DNA from: Panorpa germanica
Lineage: Eukaryota; Arthropoda; Insecta; Mecoptera; Panorpidae
NCBI GenBank assembly: GCA_963678705.1
Contig: CAVMBN010000135.1
Coordinates: 1 to 64,000 of the forward strand
DNA: 64,000 nucleotides
Reading direction: 5' to 3'
Part shown: positions 26,401 to 40,368 of the stretch, piece by piece
Layout: each line of letters begins with the position of its first letter
How positions within the stretch are numbered: the stretch's first letter is position 1
Translations under genes and position numbers: made by a program
Notes under the pieces: generated by a model
Database searches by the model: none
What the model saw: only the letters and a program-made list of their open reading frames with translations
Told to the model about the DNA's origin: nothing

Positions 26401-29400
26401 TCTAGCCTTTAGAAAAAAAAATGAAACTTAACAGAAACAGGAAGAAATACATATTGGTTAACAAAGATGTTAATTTTAATTTGCAACACAAATGGTACCT
26501 ATCTACTGTGTTTGTGTGATCGGCTCTTGCTACTTTAGGTGAAAAAAGTGAATAAAAGTGAGAAATTAATTACGGAAAAAAATTAAATATATTATATTAT
26601 TACTTCTTCTAACGAAAAGTATTTAAGTTTATTTTAATATTGTGCTAATTTAATCTAAAATAAGTGTTTTTAAAAATGTTTGACAGTTGGAAACCAGTGT
26701 TGAAAAATATAACTAAATATATATATGACGCGTACACGCCGTCCTATAAAAATAACCTAAAAACTGTAACTTTGCCGTTTTTGAGATAAGACAATAAAAA
26801 GTGCGATAGACAAAGAAATTGATAACAATTAGGTTAGTGTTAGTGCTAAAACATCAACTGGTTAGGAAATTCAAGAAATCTGTAGACCTATATAAGGAAT
26901 ACCTCATATAAACACTACAAATATACGGAAAACAAAAGGTTGCTGCTCACTATCAAGTAAGTCAAATAACATTAACTATAAATAATATTAATACATAACA
27001 ATTAGTTTATTCTCGTATAAAAGCGAGTTTCAATAATAAAGAAAGTGTATTAATTGTTATAAGTAAACAATATATATGGTTTTCTTGAAAATTGTGACTG
27101 ATTGTTCATGAACAATCACACTATACCAAGATAACGCAAAAAAAACATAACTTGTCGCATATTATAATACTATATAGAATTTATAGAAATTCCAGGGTGC
27201 CTTTAATAATGCCTGGTGGTAAAGTGCCTTTCAAAGAATTAGGCCGGCAAAAATCTCTAGGAACGTCTACTGCACTAAGGAGAACTATATTCATTGTTAA
27301 ACATTAATTTTACAAAGCGATTACCGTTCCATGAAAAAAAAGCAACTATCTAATGGTTGTCCTCAACTCTGGACATGGTATTCGACTAGGACTGTGTTTC
27401 TCACTCGAAAGGTTGTGTAAACGTATGTTTTGTCGAATGATAAAGTGATTCTTGTCGGTGCAAATAGTATAGAACAACTAAAAAGCCGTTTTTTAGCTTC
27501 TATAGATAAAATGTGTAGTTTCTTGAAGCTAGACAAATAAGCTATATCTTCAAGTAAAACAAAAATAATGATCCTTGCCTTTGGCAAGACATATGGGACT
27601 TACCAGAAACAGGGAGAACTACATATTAGTTAACAAAGACGTTAATTTTGATTAGCAACACAAGTTGTACCTATCTACTGTGTGTGTGTGATCGGCTCCT
27701 GCTACTTTAGGTGAAAAAAGTGATTAAAAGTGAGAAATTAATTACAGAAAAAAATTAAATATATTATATAAATACTTCTTCTAACGAAAAGTATTTAAGT
27801 TAATTTTAATATTGTGCTAATTTAGTCTAAAATAAGTGTATTTAAATAGGTTTGACAGTTGGAAACCAGTGTTGAAAAATATAACTAAATATATATATGA
27901 CGCATACACGCGGTCGTATGAAAATAACCTTAAAACTGTAACTTTGGCGTTTTTGAGATAAAACAATAATAAGTGCGATAGTCAAAGAAATTGATAATAA
28001 TTAGGTTAATGTTAGTGCTAAAACATTAATTGGTTAAGAAATTCAAGAAATCTGTAGACCTATATAATAAAGACCTCATATAAACACTTCAAATATACGG
28101 AAAACAAAAGGTTGCTGCTCACTATCAAGTAAGTCAAATAACATTAACTATAAATAATATTAATACATAACAATTAGTTTATTCTCGTATAAAAGCGAGT
28201 TTCAAATAATAAAGAGAGTGTATTAATTGTTATAAGTAAACAATATAAATGGTTTTCTTGAAAATTGTGACTGATTGTTTATGAACAATCACACTATACC
28301 AAGATAACGCAAAAAAAAACATAACTTGTCGCATAATATAATACTATATAGAATTTATAGAAATTCCAGGGTGCCTTTAATAATGCCTGGTGGCCAAGTG
28401 CCCTTCGAAAAATTAGGGCGGCAAAAATCTCTAGGAACGTCTACTGCACTATAGAGAACTATATTCATTGTTAAACATTAATTTTACAAAGCGATTACCG
28501 TTCCATGAAAAAAGCAACTATCTAATGGTTGTCCTCAACTCTGGACATGGTATTCGACTGGGACTGTGTTTCTCACTCGAAAGGTTGTGTAAACGTATGC
28601 TTTGTCGAATGATAAAATGATCCTTGTCGGTGCAAATAGTATAGAACAACTAGAGAGCCGTTCTATAGCTTCTATAGATAAAATGTGTAGTTTCTTGAAG
28701 CTACACAAAATGGCTATATCTTCAAGTAAAACAAAAATTAAGATCCTTGCCTTTGGCAAGACAGATGGGACTTAACAGAAAAAGGAAGAGCTACATATTA
28801 GTTAACAAAGACGGTAATTTTGATTTGCAACACAAGTGGTACCTATCTACAGTGTGTGTGTGATCGGCTCCTGCTACTTTAGGTGAAAAAAGTGATTGAA
28901 AGTAAGAAATTAATTACGGAAAAAAATTAAATATATTATAAAAATACTTCTTCTAACAAAAAGTATTTAGGTTTATTTTAATATTGTGCTAATTTAATCT
29001 AAAATAAGTGTCTTTTAAAATGTTTGACAGTTGGAAACCAGTGTTGAAAAATATAACTAAATATATATATGACGCGTACACGCCGTCCTATAAAAATAAC
29101 CTAAAAACTGTAACTTTGCCGTTTTTGATATAAGACAATAATAAGTGCGAAAGACAAAAAAATTGATAACAATAAGGTTAGTGTTAGTGCTAAAACATCA
29201 ACTGGTTAGGAAATTCAAGAAATCTGTAGACCTATATAAGCAATACCTCATATAAACACTACAAATATACGGAAAACAAAAGGTTGCTGCTCACTATCAA
29301 GTAAGTCAAATAACATTAACTATAAATAATATTAATACATAACAATTAGTTTATTCTCGTATAAAAGCGAGTTTCAAATAATAAAGAGAGTGTATTAATT

Positions 29401-32400
29401 GTTATAAGTAAACAATATATATGGTTTTCTTAAAAATTGTGACTGATTGTTCATGAACAATCACACTATACCAAGATAACGCAAAAAAAAACATAACTTG
29501 TCGCATATTATAATACTATATAGAATTTATAGAAATTCCAGGGTGCCTTTAATAATGCCTGGTGGCCAAGTGCCCTTCGAAGAATTAGGGCGGCAAAAAT
29601 CTCTAGGAACGTCTACTGCACTATAGAGAACTATAATCATTGTTAAACATTAATTTTACAAAGCGATTACCGTTCCATGAAAAAAAGCAACTATCTAATG
29701 GTTGTCCTCAACTCTGGACATGGTATTCGACTAGGACTGTGTTTCTCACTCGAAAGGTTGTGTAAACGTATGTTTTGTCGAATGATAAAGTTATCCTTGT
29801 CGGTGCAAATAGTATAGAACAACTAGAAAGCCGTACTTTGGCTTCTATAGATAACATGTGTAGTTTCTTGAAGCTACACAAAATGGCTATATCTTTAAGT
29901 AAAACAAAGATGATGATTCTAGCCTTTAGAAAGAAAGATGAAACTTAACAGAAACAGGAAGAAATACATATTGGTTAACAAAGATGTTAATTTTAATTTG
30001 CAACACAAGTGGTACCTATCTTATGTGTTTGTGTGATAGGCTCTTGCTACTTTAGGTGAAAAAAGTGATTAAAAGTGAGAAATTAATTACGGAAAAAAAT
30101 TAAATATATTATAATAATACTTCTTCTAACGAAAAGTATTTAGGTTTATTTTAATATTGTGCTAATTTAATCTAAAATAAGTGTTTTTAAAAATGTTCCA
30201 CAGTTGGAAACCAGTGTTGAAAAATATAACTAAATATATATATGACGCGAACACGCCGTCTTATAAAAATAACCTAAAAACTGTAACTTTGCCGTTTTTG
30301 AGATAAGATAATAATAAGTGCGATAGACAAAGAAATTGATAACAATTAGGTTAGTGTTAGTGCTAAAACATCAACTGGTTAAGAAATTCAAGAAATCTGT
30401 AGACCTATATAAGGAATACCTCATATAAACACTACAAATATACGGAAAACAAAAGGTTGCTGCTCACTATCAAGTAAGTCAAATAACATTACCTATAAAT
30501 AATATTAATACATAACAATTAGTTTATACTCGTATAAAAGCGAGTTTCAAATAATAAAGAGAGTGTATTAATTGTTATAAGTAAACAATATATGTTGTTT
30601 TCTTAAAAATTGTGACTGATTGTTTATGAACAATAACACTACACCAAGATACTGCAAAAAAAAAACATAATTTCGCATATCATAATACTATATAGAATTT
30701 ATAGAAATTCAGGGTGCCTTAAATAATGTCTGGTGGCCAAGTGCTCTTTAAAGAATTAGGCCGTCAAAAATCTCTAGGAACGTCTACTGCACTATGGAGA
30801 ACTATATTTATTGTTAAACATTAATTTTACAAACCGATTACCGTTCCATAAAAAGAGGCAACTATCTAATGGTTGTCCTCTGCTCTGAGACATGGTATTC
30901 GACGAGGACTGTGTTTCTCACTCAAAAGGTTGTGTAAACGTATGTTTTGCCAAATGATAAAGTGATACTTGTCGGTGCAAATAGTAGAGAACAACTAAAA
31001 AGCCGTTCCTAAACTTCTATAAATAACATGTGCAGTTTCTTAAAGCAACACAAAATAGCTATATCTTTAAGTAAAACAAAGATGATGATCCTTGCCTTTT
31101 GCAAGACAGATGGGCTTTAACAGAAAAAGGAAGATCTACATATTGGTTAACAAAGACGTTAATTTTGCTTTGCAACACAAGTAGTACCTATCTACTGTGT
31201 GTGTGTGATCGGCTCCTGCTACTTTAAGTGAAAAAAGTGATTAAAAGTGAGAAATTAATTACGGAAAAAAATTAAATATATTATATAAATACTTCTTCTA
31301 ACGAAAAGTATTTAAGTTTATTTTAATATTGTGCTAATTTACTCTAAAATAAGTGTTTTCAAAAAAGTTTGACAGTTGGAAACCAGTGTTGAAAAATATA
31401 ACTAAATATATATATGACGCGTACACGCGGTCTTATGAAAATAATCTCAAATCTGTAACTTTGCTGTTTTTGAGATAAAACATTAATAAGTGCGATAGAC
31501 AAAGAAATTGATAATAATTAGGTTTGTGATAGTGCTAAAACATCAAATGGTTAAGAAATTCAAGAAATCTGTAGACCTATATAAGGAAGACCTCATATTA
31601 CCACTACAAATATACGGAAAACAAAAGGTTGCTGCTCACTATCAAGTAAGTCAAATTATATTAAATATAAATAATATTAATACATAACAATTAGTTTATA
31701 TAAAAGCGAGTTTCAAATAATAAAGAGAGTGTATTAACTGTTATAAGTAAACAATATATGTGGTTTTCTTGAAAATTGTGACTGATTGTTCATGAACAAT
31801 CACACTATACCAAGATAACGCAAAAAAAAACATAACTTGTCGCATATTATAATACTATATAGAAATAATAGAAATTCCAGGGTGCCTTTAATAATGCCTG
31901 GTGGCCAAGTGCCTTTCGAAGAATTAGGCCGGCAAAAATCTCTAGGAACGTCTACTGCACTATGGAGAACTATATTCATTGTTAAACATTAATTTTACAA
32001 AGCGATTACCGTTCCATGAAAAAAAGCAACTATCTAATGGTTGTCCTCAACTCTGGAACATGGTATTCGACGGAGACAGTGTTTCTCACTCGAAAGGTTG
32101 TGTAAACGTATGTTTTGTCGAATGATAAAGTGATTCTTGTCGGTGCAAATGGTATAGAACAACTAGAAAGCCGTTCTTTAGCTTCTATAGATAAAATGTG
32201 TAGTTTTTTGAAGCTACACAAATTAGCTATATCTTTAAGTAAAACAAAAATAATGATCTTTGCCTTTGGCAAGACATATGGGACTTAACAGAAACAGAAA
32301 GAACTACATATTAGGTGACAAAGACGTTAATTTTGATTAGCAACACAAGTGGTACCTACCTACTGTGTGTGTGTGATCGGCTCCTGCTACCTTAGGTGAA

Positions 32401-35400
32401 AAAAGTGATTAAAAGTAAGAAATTAATTACGGAAAAAAATTAAATATATTATAAAAATACTTAATCTAACAAAAAGTATTTAGGTTTATTTTAATATTGT
32501 GCTAATTTATTCTAAAATAAGTGTCTTTAAAAATGTTTGACAGTTGGAAACCAGTGTTGAAAAATATAACTAAATATATATTTGACGCGTACACGCAGTC
32601 TTATAAAAATAACCTCAAAACTGTAACTTTGTCGTTTTAAAAATAAAACAATAATAAGTGCGATAGACAAAGAAATTGATAATAATTAGGTTAGTGTTAG
32701 TGCTAAAACATTAATTGGTTAGGAAATTTAAGAAATCTGTAGACCTATATAAGGAAGACCTCATATAAAAACTACAAATATACGGAAAACAAAAGGTTGC
32801 TGCTCACTATCAAGTAAGTCAAATAACATTAACTATAAATAATATTAATACGTAACAATTAGTTTATACGCGTATAAAAGCGAGTTTTCTAATAATAAAG
32901 AGAGTGTATTAATTGTTATAAGTAAACAATATATATGGTTTTCTTCAAAATTGTGACTGATTGTTAATAAACAATCCCACTATACCAAGATAACGCAAAA
33001 ATATCATAACTTGTCGCATATTATAATACTATATAGAATTTATAGAAATTCCAGGGTGCCTTCAATAATGTCTGGTGGCCAAGTGCCCTTCAAAGAATTA
33101 GGCCGGCAAAAATCTCTAGGAACGTCTACAGCACTATGGAGAACTATATTTATTGTTAAACATTAATTTTACAAACCGATTACCGTTTCATGAAAAGAGG
33201 CAACTATCTAATGGTTGTCTTTAACTCTGGAACATGGTATTCGACGAGGACTGTGTTTCTCACTCGAAAGGTTGTGTAAACGTATGTTTTGTCGAATGAT
33301 AAAGTGTTCCTTGTAGGTGCAAATAGTATAGAACAACTAGAAAGCCGTACTTTGGCTTCTATAAATAAAATGTGTAGTTTCTTGAAGCTACACAAAATGG
33401 CTATATCTTCAAGTAAAACAAAGATGATGATTCTAGCCTTTAGGAAGAAAGATAAAACTTAACAGAAACAGGAAGAAATACATATTGGTTAACAAAGATG
33501 TTAATTTTAATTTGCAACACAAGTGGTACCTATCTACTGTGTTTGTGTGATCGGCTCTTGCTACTTAAGGTAAAAAAAGTGTTTAAAAGTGAGAAATTAA
33601 TTACGGAAAAAAATTAAATATATTATATTAATACTTCTTCTAACGAAAAGTATTAAAACTGTAACTTTGGCGTTTTTGAGATAAAACAATAATAAGTGCG
33701 ATAGTCAAAGAAATTGATAATAATTAGGTTAATGTTAGTGCTAAAACATTAATTGGTTAAGAAATTCAAGAAATCTGTAGACCTATATAATAAAGACCTC
33801 ATATAAACACTTCAAATATACGGAAAACAAAAGGTTGCTGCTCACTATCAAGTAAGTCAAATAACATTAACTATAAATAATATTAATACATAACAATTAG
33901 TTTATTCTCGTATAAAAGCGAGTTTCAAATAATAAAGAGAGTGTATTAATTGTTATAAGTAAACAATATAAATGGTTTTCTTGAAAATTGTGACTGATTG
34001 TTTATGAACAATCACACTATACCAAGATAACGCAAAAAAAAACATAACTTGTCGCATAATATAATACTATATAGAATTTATAGAAATTCCAGGGTGCCTT
34101 TAATAATGCCTGGTGGCCAAGTGCCCTTCGAAGAATTAGGGCGGCAAAAATCTCTAGGAACGTCTACTGCACTATAGAGAACTATATTCATTGTTAAACA
34201 TTAATTTTACAAAGCGATTACCGTTCCATGAAAAAAGCAACTATCTAATGGTTGTCCTCAACTCTGGACATGGTATTCGACTGGGACTGTGTTTCTCACT
34301 CGAAAGGTTGTGTAAACGTATGCTTTGTCGAATGATAAAATGATCCTTGTCGGTGCAAATAGTATAGAACAACTAGAGAGCCGTTCTATAGCTTCTATAG
34401 ATAAAATGTGTAGTTTCTTGAAGCTACACAAAATGGCTATATCTTCAAGTAAAACAAAAATTAAGATCCTTGCCTTTGGCAAGACAGATGGGACTTAACA
34501 GAAAAAGGAAGAGCTACATATTAGTTAACAAAGACGGTAATTTTGATTTGCAACACAAGTGGTACCTATCTACAGTGTGTGTGTGATCGGCTCCTGCTAC
34601 TTTAGGTGAAAAAAGTGATTGAAAGTAAGAAATTAATTACGGAAAAAAATTAAATATATTATAAAAATACTTCTTCTAACAAAAAGTATTTAGGTTTATT
34701 TTAATATTGTGCTAATTTAATCTAAAATAAGTGTCTTTAAAAATGTTTGACAGTTGGAAACCAGTGTTGAAAAATATAACTAAATATATATATGACGCGT
34801 ACACGCCGTCCTATAAAAATAACCTAAAAACTGTAACTTTGCCGTTTTTGAGATAAGACAATAATAAGTGCGATAGACAAAGAAATTGATAACAATTAGG
34901 TTAGTGTTAGTGCTAAAACATCAACTGGTTAGGAAATTCAAGAAATCTGTAGACCTATATAAGCAATACCTCATATAAACACTACAAATATACGGAAAAC
35001 AAAAGGTTGCTGCTCACTATCAAGTAAGTCAAATAACATTAACTATAAATAATATTAATACATAACAATTAGTTTATTCTCGTATAAAAGCGAGTTTCAA
35101 ATAATAAAGAGAGTGTATTAATTGTTATAAGTAAACAATATATATGGTTTTCTTAAAAATTGTGACTGATTGTTCATGAACAATCACACTATACCAAGAT
35201 AACGCAAAAAAAAACATAACTTGTCGCATATTATAATACTATATAGAATTTATAGAAATTCCAGGGTGCCTTTAATAATGCCTGGTGGCCAAGTGCCCTT
35301 CGAAGAATTAGGGCGGCAAAAATCTCTAGGAACGTCTACTGCACTATAGAGAACTATAATCATTGTTAAACATTAATTTTACAAAGCGATTACCGTTCCA

Positions 35401-36222
35401 TGAAAAAAAGCAACTATCTAATGGTTGTCCTCAACTCTGGACATGGTATTCGACTAGGACTGTGTTTCTCACTCGAAAGGTTGTGTAAACGTATGTTTTG
35501 TCGAATGATAAAGTTATCCTCGTCGGTGCAAATAGTATAGAACAACTAGAAAGCCGTACTTTGGCTTCTATAGATAACATGTGTAGTTTCTTGAAGCTAT
35601 ACAAAATGGCTATATCTTCAAGTAAAACAAAGATGATGATTCTAGCCTTTAGAAAGAAAGATGAAACTTAACAGAAACAGGAAGAAATACATATTGGTTA
35701 ACAAAGATGTTAATTTTAATTTGCAACACAAGTGGTACCTATCTTATGTGTTTGTGTGATAGGCTCTTGCTACTTTAGGTGAAAAAAGTGATTAAAAGTG
35801 AGAAATTAATTACGGAAAAAAATTAAATATATTATATTAATACTTCTTCTAACGAAAAGTATTTAGGTTTATTTTAATATTGTGCTAATTTAATCTAAAA
35901 TAAGTGTTTTTAAAAATGTTCCACAGTTGGAAACCAGTGTTGAAAAATATAACTAAATATATATATATGACGCGTACACGCCGTCTTATAAAAATAAGCT
36001 AAAAACTGTAACTTTGCCGTTTTTGAGATAAGACAATAATAAGTGCGATAGACAAAGAAATTGATAGCAATTAGGTTAGTGTTAGTGCTAAAACATCAAC
36101 TGGTTAGGAAATTCAAGAAATCTGTAGACCTATATAAGGAATACCTCATATAAACACTACAAATATACGGAAAACAAAAGGTTGCTGCTCACTATCAAGT
36201 AAGTCAAATAACATTACCTATA
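20438..36222 (+). repeat. Satellite array between BEL/Pao and Maverick
   Basis: Same unit, with copies starting near 21503, 22677, 23823, 24998, 26143, 27313, 28487, 29659, 30830, 31998, 33172, 34210 and 35382. Most periods are 1168-1175 bp. The copies at 22677 and 24998 lack about 28 bp around the GGACTGTGTTTCTCACTCG stretch and are ~1146 bp. The interval 33172-34210 is only 1038 bp because of a junction at 33653. The first copy resumes inside a monomer at the BEL/Pao target site, and the last is cut at 36222 by the Maverick block. Apart from RT relics no gene is seen. Confidence 0.94.
27931..36222 (+). repeat. Second segmental duplication, offset ~5723 bp
   Basis: 27931 to about 30500 recurs at 33654-36222 with shared private variants: TATAATAAAGACC, ACACTTCAAATATACGG, the GGACATGGTATTCGACTGGG version of the RT relic, and the rare ACATTACCTAT in place of ACATTAACTAT. 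At 33653 the sequence switches abruptly from AACGAAAAGTATT to AAAACTGTAACTTTGGCG, skipping about 130 bp of the unit. This marks the breakpoint. The second copy stops exactly where the Maverick block begins. Confidence 0.8.
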
Positions 36223-36325
36223 AAAAATATAGTGCTCTAAAAGTTAATGTAATATTTTGTAATATTTATTGTAATATTTACCTATTAAAAAAATATAGTG
36301 CTCTAAAAGTTAATGTAATATTTTG
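36223..36325 (+). repeat. 66-bp-offset direct repeat at the satellite/Maverick junction
   Basis: AAAATATAGTGCTCTAAAAG and the following TTAATGTAATATTTTG occur at about 36223-36260 and again at 36289-36325. Both are preceded by a variant of TTACCTAT(T)AAA, between them lies filler rich in GTAATATTT. The offset of 66 is divisible by three, so the polymerase frame stays open through both copies. The second copy reads on into conserved polymerase sequence; the first sits against satellite. Confidence 0.85.
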
Positions 36326-39300
36326 CAGTGAGTTTGTTTTACCATCAGCTAAAGAAAAAGAACCCATATTTGAATACAAATATTTCAATACTAAAAATAA
36401 TGAAATTTTTTTATCAACAGAGTTAAAACATTGGTATAAAGAAAATGTTATAGATGTTATATTAAAAGATTTAGAAACTTTTCAAGAAAATCAGAGTGGA
36501 TGGGCTTTGTATAAAATAATTAATATGACAGTGAATATAAATCATTTTATTCCGTTTTATAGTTCATCATTTATTGATTTACCAGTTGAAATAAAACAAA
36601 AAAAAGCAATAATAAATGTTCAGAATGAGGATGATAAATGTTTTGTGTGGGCAATATTATCAGCGCTTTATCCGGCAAAATATCATGTTGAGATAGTATC
36701 ATCTTATAAAAAATATATAAATTGTCTTAATTTAAATGGTATAAAATTTCCAATGACGTTATCACAAATTTCAAAATTTGAAAAATTAAATAATATATCA
36801 ATAAATGTGTATATTTTAAAAAAGCGCAAAAAAGTATTTATAACTATTCCTGTATATGTTAGTAAAATATATAAAAGTAAACATATACATTTATTAATGA
36901 TTCAAAGTGAGTATGAAGTAGAAGATGAAGAAGACACAGAAGAAGAGGAAGAAGAAGAAGAAGAAGATGATGAAAGTAATAGTGAGGAATGTGACAATAA
37001 AATAAATTTTCATTTTTGCTGGATAAAGAATTTATCCAGACTTGTTAGTAATCAACTTTCAAAAACAAGTCATAAAAAATTTATATGTGATCGATGTTTA
37101 CATTATTTTAGAGACGAGTCCAAATTTAAGGAACATTTAGAAGACTGTGTTGGATTAGGTCTTAGACCAGTTAAACCGATAATGCCAGATAAGAATTCTA
37201 ATGTGATTGAGTTTAAAAACTTTAAGAGAAAAATTAGAAATGCTTGTGTTATATATGCTGACTTTGAAAGTATATTAGACAGTAATGTAACAAATGTTAA
37301 AACCAAGGGGGTGTATCAAACACATATTGCACATAGTGTTGGATATTATGTAAAATATTCATATGATGACTCTAAATCTTATTATAATAGTTATCGTGGA
37401 GTAGATTGTATTCAGTGGTTTGTAAATGAATTGAAAGAGATTGCTTATAATGTAGAGGATATAATAAAAAATGTATTGCCAATGAAAACATTGACTAATC
37501 AACAAAAAACAGAATATTTAAATGCAAGAAATTGTCATATATGTGAGAAACCATTGCAACAAGACCGTGTTCGAGATCATTGTCATTTAACTGGTAATTA
37601 TAGAGGACCTGCTCACAATGAATGTAATTTAAATTATAATGAAAGTTATGTAATACCAATAATTTTTCATAATTTATCATCTTATGATTCACATTTTATA
37701 ATAATTGATTTAGCTACTGGAATAAAAGGAAGAACCTCCTTGTTACCAATTAATAAAGAAAAATATATTTCATTTACAAAATATGTGCATGGAACTAATA
37801 TTTCATTAAGATTTATTGATTCATATCGATTTATGGCTAGTTCTTTGAATAATTTAGCATCATATTTACCAAACAATAAATTTAAAATTTTAAAATCAGA
37901 GTTTAATAATTTAAGTAATGAAGAATTTAGTTTATTAAGTAAAAAAGGTATATTTCCTTATGATTATATAAATTCCTGGGAAAAGTTAAATGACACAGCC
38001 TTACCACCTCAGGATAATTTTTTTAATTTATTAAATGAGAGTTACTTATCAGATGCAGATTACAAACATGCACAAGACGTATGGAATACATTTCATATTA
38101 AAACACTAGGTGAATATTCGGATTTGTATCTAAAAACCGATGTGTTATTACTTTGTGACATATTTGAAAATTTTCGAGATAATTGTTTAGACACATATAA
38201 ACTAGATCCAGCACATTATGTATCTGCTCCGGGTTTAGCATGGGACTCTATGTTGAAAATAACTAAAATTAAACTTGAATTGTTTACTGATATAAACATG
38301 TGGCTATTTATAGAGAAGGGTATCAGGGGTGGTATTAGTCAATGTCCTAACAGATATGCAGAGGCCAATAACAAATACATGAATGAAAATTATAAACCTG
38401 AATTACCATCTAAATATCTAATGTATTTTGATGTTAATAATTTATATGGGCATGCAATGAGTCAATATTTACCATATAGAAATTTTAAATGGTTAAACAA
38501 AGAGGAAATTTTGGAAATAAGTAATACTATATGCAATTTGTTAGAAACTAGCAATACTGGTTACATTTTAGAAGTAGATTTAACATATCCTCAAAGTTTA
38601 CATAATTTCCATAAAGATTTACCGCTTTGTCCTGAACATTGCATTGCACCGGGAAGTAAACATAAAAAGCTTTTAACTACTTTATATGATAAGGAGAAAT
38701 ATATAATTCATTATAGTAATTTAAAGCAATGTATACATTTAGGGATGAAATTATCAAAAATACATCGAGTTTTAAAATTTAATCAATCACCATGGCTTAA
38801 AAGTTATATCGATTTAAATACAGAAAAAAGAAAAATGGCTACAAATGATTTTGAAAAAAATTTATATAAATTAATGAATAATAGTGTGAATAATAATAAT
38901 TTAAAGTTATTATATATTGATACCGATTCATTTATATATGAAATTATTACATCAGATATTTATGAAACTATAAAACGCGATATACATAAGTTTGATACAA
39001 GCGATTATGCTGAAAATAATCAATATAATATTCCTTGTGTAAATAAAAAAGTTTTGGGTTTAATGAAAGATGAAAACAACGGTAAAATCATGACTCATTT
39101 TATTGGTTTAAGATCAAAAATGTATACAATAAAAGTTAATAATAATAACATTATAAAAAAGATAAAAGGTATAAAGACCAGTGTAGTTAAGAAACATATT
39201 TCTTTTAAAGATTATGAAAATTGTTTAAGAAATTTTAATGAAATAAATTGTACCCAAAGAGGAATAGTATCAAGGCTGCATAATGTGTATTCAATAAAGC

Positions 39301-39413
39301 AAATAAAAATTGCATTGAGTCCTTTTGATGATAAACGATACTTTATAAAAAACAGTACTAATACTTTACCTTGGGGTTTTGATAATTTTAGTGATAGTGA
39401 ATTATTATTATAA
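36225..39413 (+). pseudogene. polB: Protein-primed family B DNA polymerase (Maverick PolB), N-terminally truncated, internal palm deletion
   Basis: Would copy the linear element from a protein primer. The frame is open from the satellite border; no natural start is visible. Sequence before the TTG at 36507 (for example [25 protein letters not shown]) is coding-like, so the start has been lost with the left end. Counting from codon 36507: a C2HC-type finger at ~194 (CDRC...H...C), Exo I at ~250 (YADFES), an HNH/endonuclease-VII-like Cys/His cluster at ~343 (CHIC...DHCH...C), Exo II ([12 protein letters not shown]), Exo III at ~541 ([13 protein letters not shown]), polymerase motif A at ~640 ([14 protein letters not shown]), motif B at ~788 (KLMNNSV) and motif C at ~803 (YIDTDS). 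Motifs B and C are only about 15 residues apart, whereas about 70 or more are usual in the family. An in-frame deletion has removed the segment between them. The C-terminal part is intact. It ends 50 bp from the convergent integrase gene. It is very unlikely to be active. Confidence 0.88.
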
Positions 39414-39463
39414 AATAAATACATATATAAAATAACCAGTAGTTTTATTTATAATTTAAAATG

Positions 39464-40346
39464 TCATACAATATTTTTAGCATGTATCCAACTATTATTA
39501 GATTTATCTAAACCTAACCACTTTACAAAAACGTTGTTTCCTTTTTTCTGTAAAACTTTTTTAACTAAATATATATCTGGATATTTTGTTTTTTGTAGTT
39601 CTTGTTCATAAAACGCACCTGCAATTGATTGATCAAGAGAATCCTTGAGTAAATATGTGACTGGATTAGTTAGTTGTACTTTTGATATAGTAAATATTTC
39701 TGTACCCCAGTTGGGTGTATATCCCTTTATAACGATTTAAACCAACCATTTTTATTCTATTATATACATTTCCTAATAATTTTTTTTCATTTTTTATTGA
39801 TACTTGAGATGGTTTCATATTAATTGTTGAATGATGAGTATTATTATATTTTTTAACAAGTGTATTAATATTATTAATCCAATTATAGTTGCCTGTAATA
39901 CTAAAATCTTTCCACATGGCATTTTTTAGTGTTCTATTAAATCTTTCAACAATGGATGCTTTCATATTACTAAATGTACTGTAATGGTTTATGCCATAAT
40001 AATCTGTTAATTTTTTAAATTCAGTGTTATAAAATTCCTTTCCGTTATCTGTTTGTAAGTTTTTTGGAATCTTATTTTTATTTTTTATTAAAATATTTTT
40101 GAATGCAGGAGTAACATCTTTAGCTGATTTCGATTTCACGGGTACTGCCCACGCATATTTTGAAAATATGTCAATGACTGTAAGTAAATACTTGTATCCT
40201 TTGTTTTCTTTTGCATACGGAATCATTTCTACTAAGTCAGCTTGCCAACTATCATTTAGGCCTTTTATAATTACATGTCTACGCTTATAGTTTTTTCGCG
40301 CAGGCTTGTGTAACTCATTAATTATACCTATTTTTGTTTTACTCAT
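39464..40346 (-). pseudogene. int: Maverick integrase (DDE) with chromodomain-like C-terminus, frameshifted
   Basis: Retroviral-type integrase that would insert the element. ATG at 40346. Catalytic residues D37 (SWQADLVEM), D100 (LQTDNGKEFYN) and E134 (ASIVERFNRT) are present in order, spaced close to the family pattern. The open frame ends at 39666 after 226 residues. Beyond a frame change near 39730, the next frame continues with family-like sequence (YTPNWGTEIFTISKVQ, then IAGAFYEQELQK). It finishes in a chromodomain-like tail, YLVKKVLQKKGNNVFVKWLG...W, stopping at 39464. So the catalytic core is whole, but the C-terminal DNA-binding and chromodomain parts are out of frame. It is convergent with PolB. 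Confidence 0.87.
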
Positions 40347-40368
40347 ACTAAATATTATTATGCGAAAT

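Noticed and set aside
38-34482. Recurrent minus-strand 63-80 codon open frames (CSFKKLHILSIEAK...) in the satellite
   Set aside because: They are antisense to the LINE RT relic, vary in length between copies, and have no gene-like context. Their conservation follows from satellite homogenisation.
36507-36509. TTG at 36507 as PolB start
   Set aside because: The frame is open and family-like upstream; the true start has been lost at the satellite junction.
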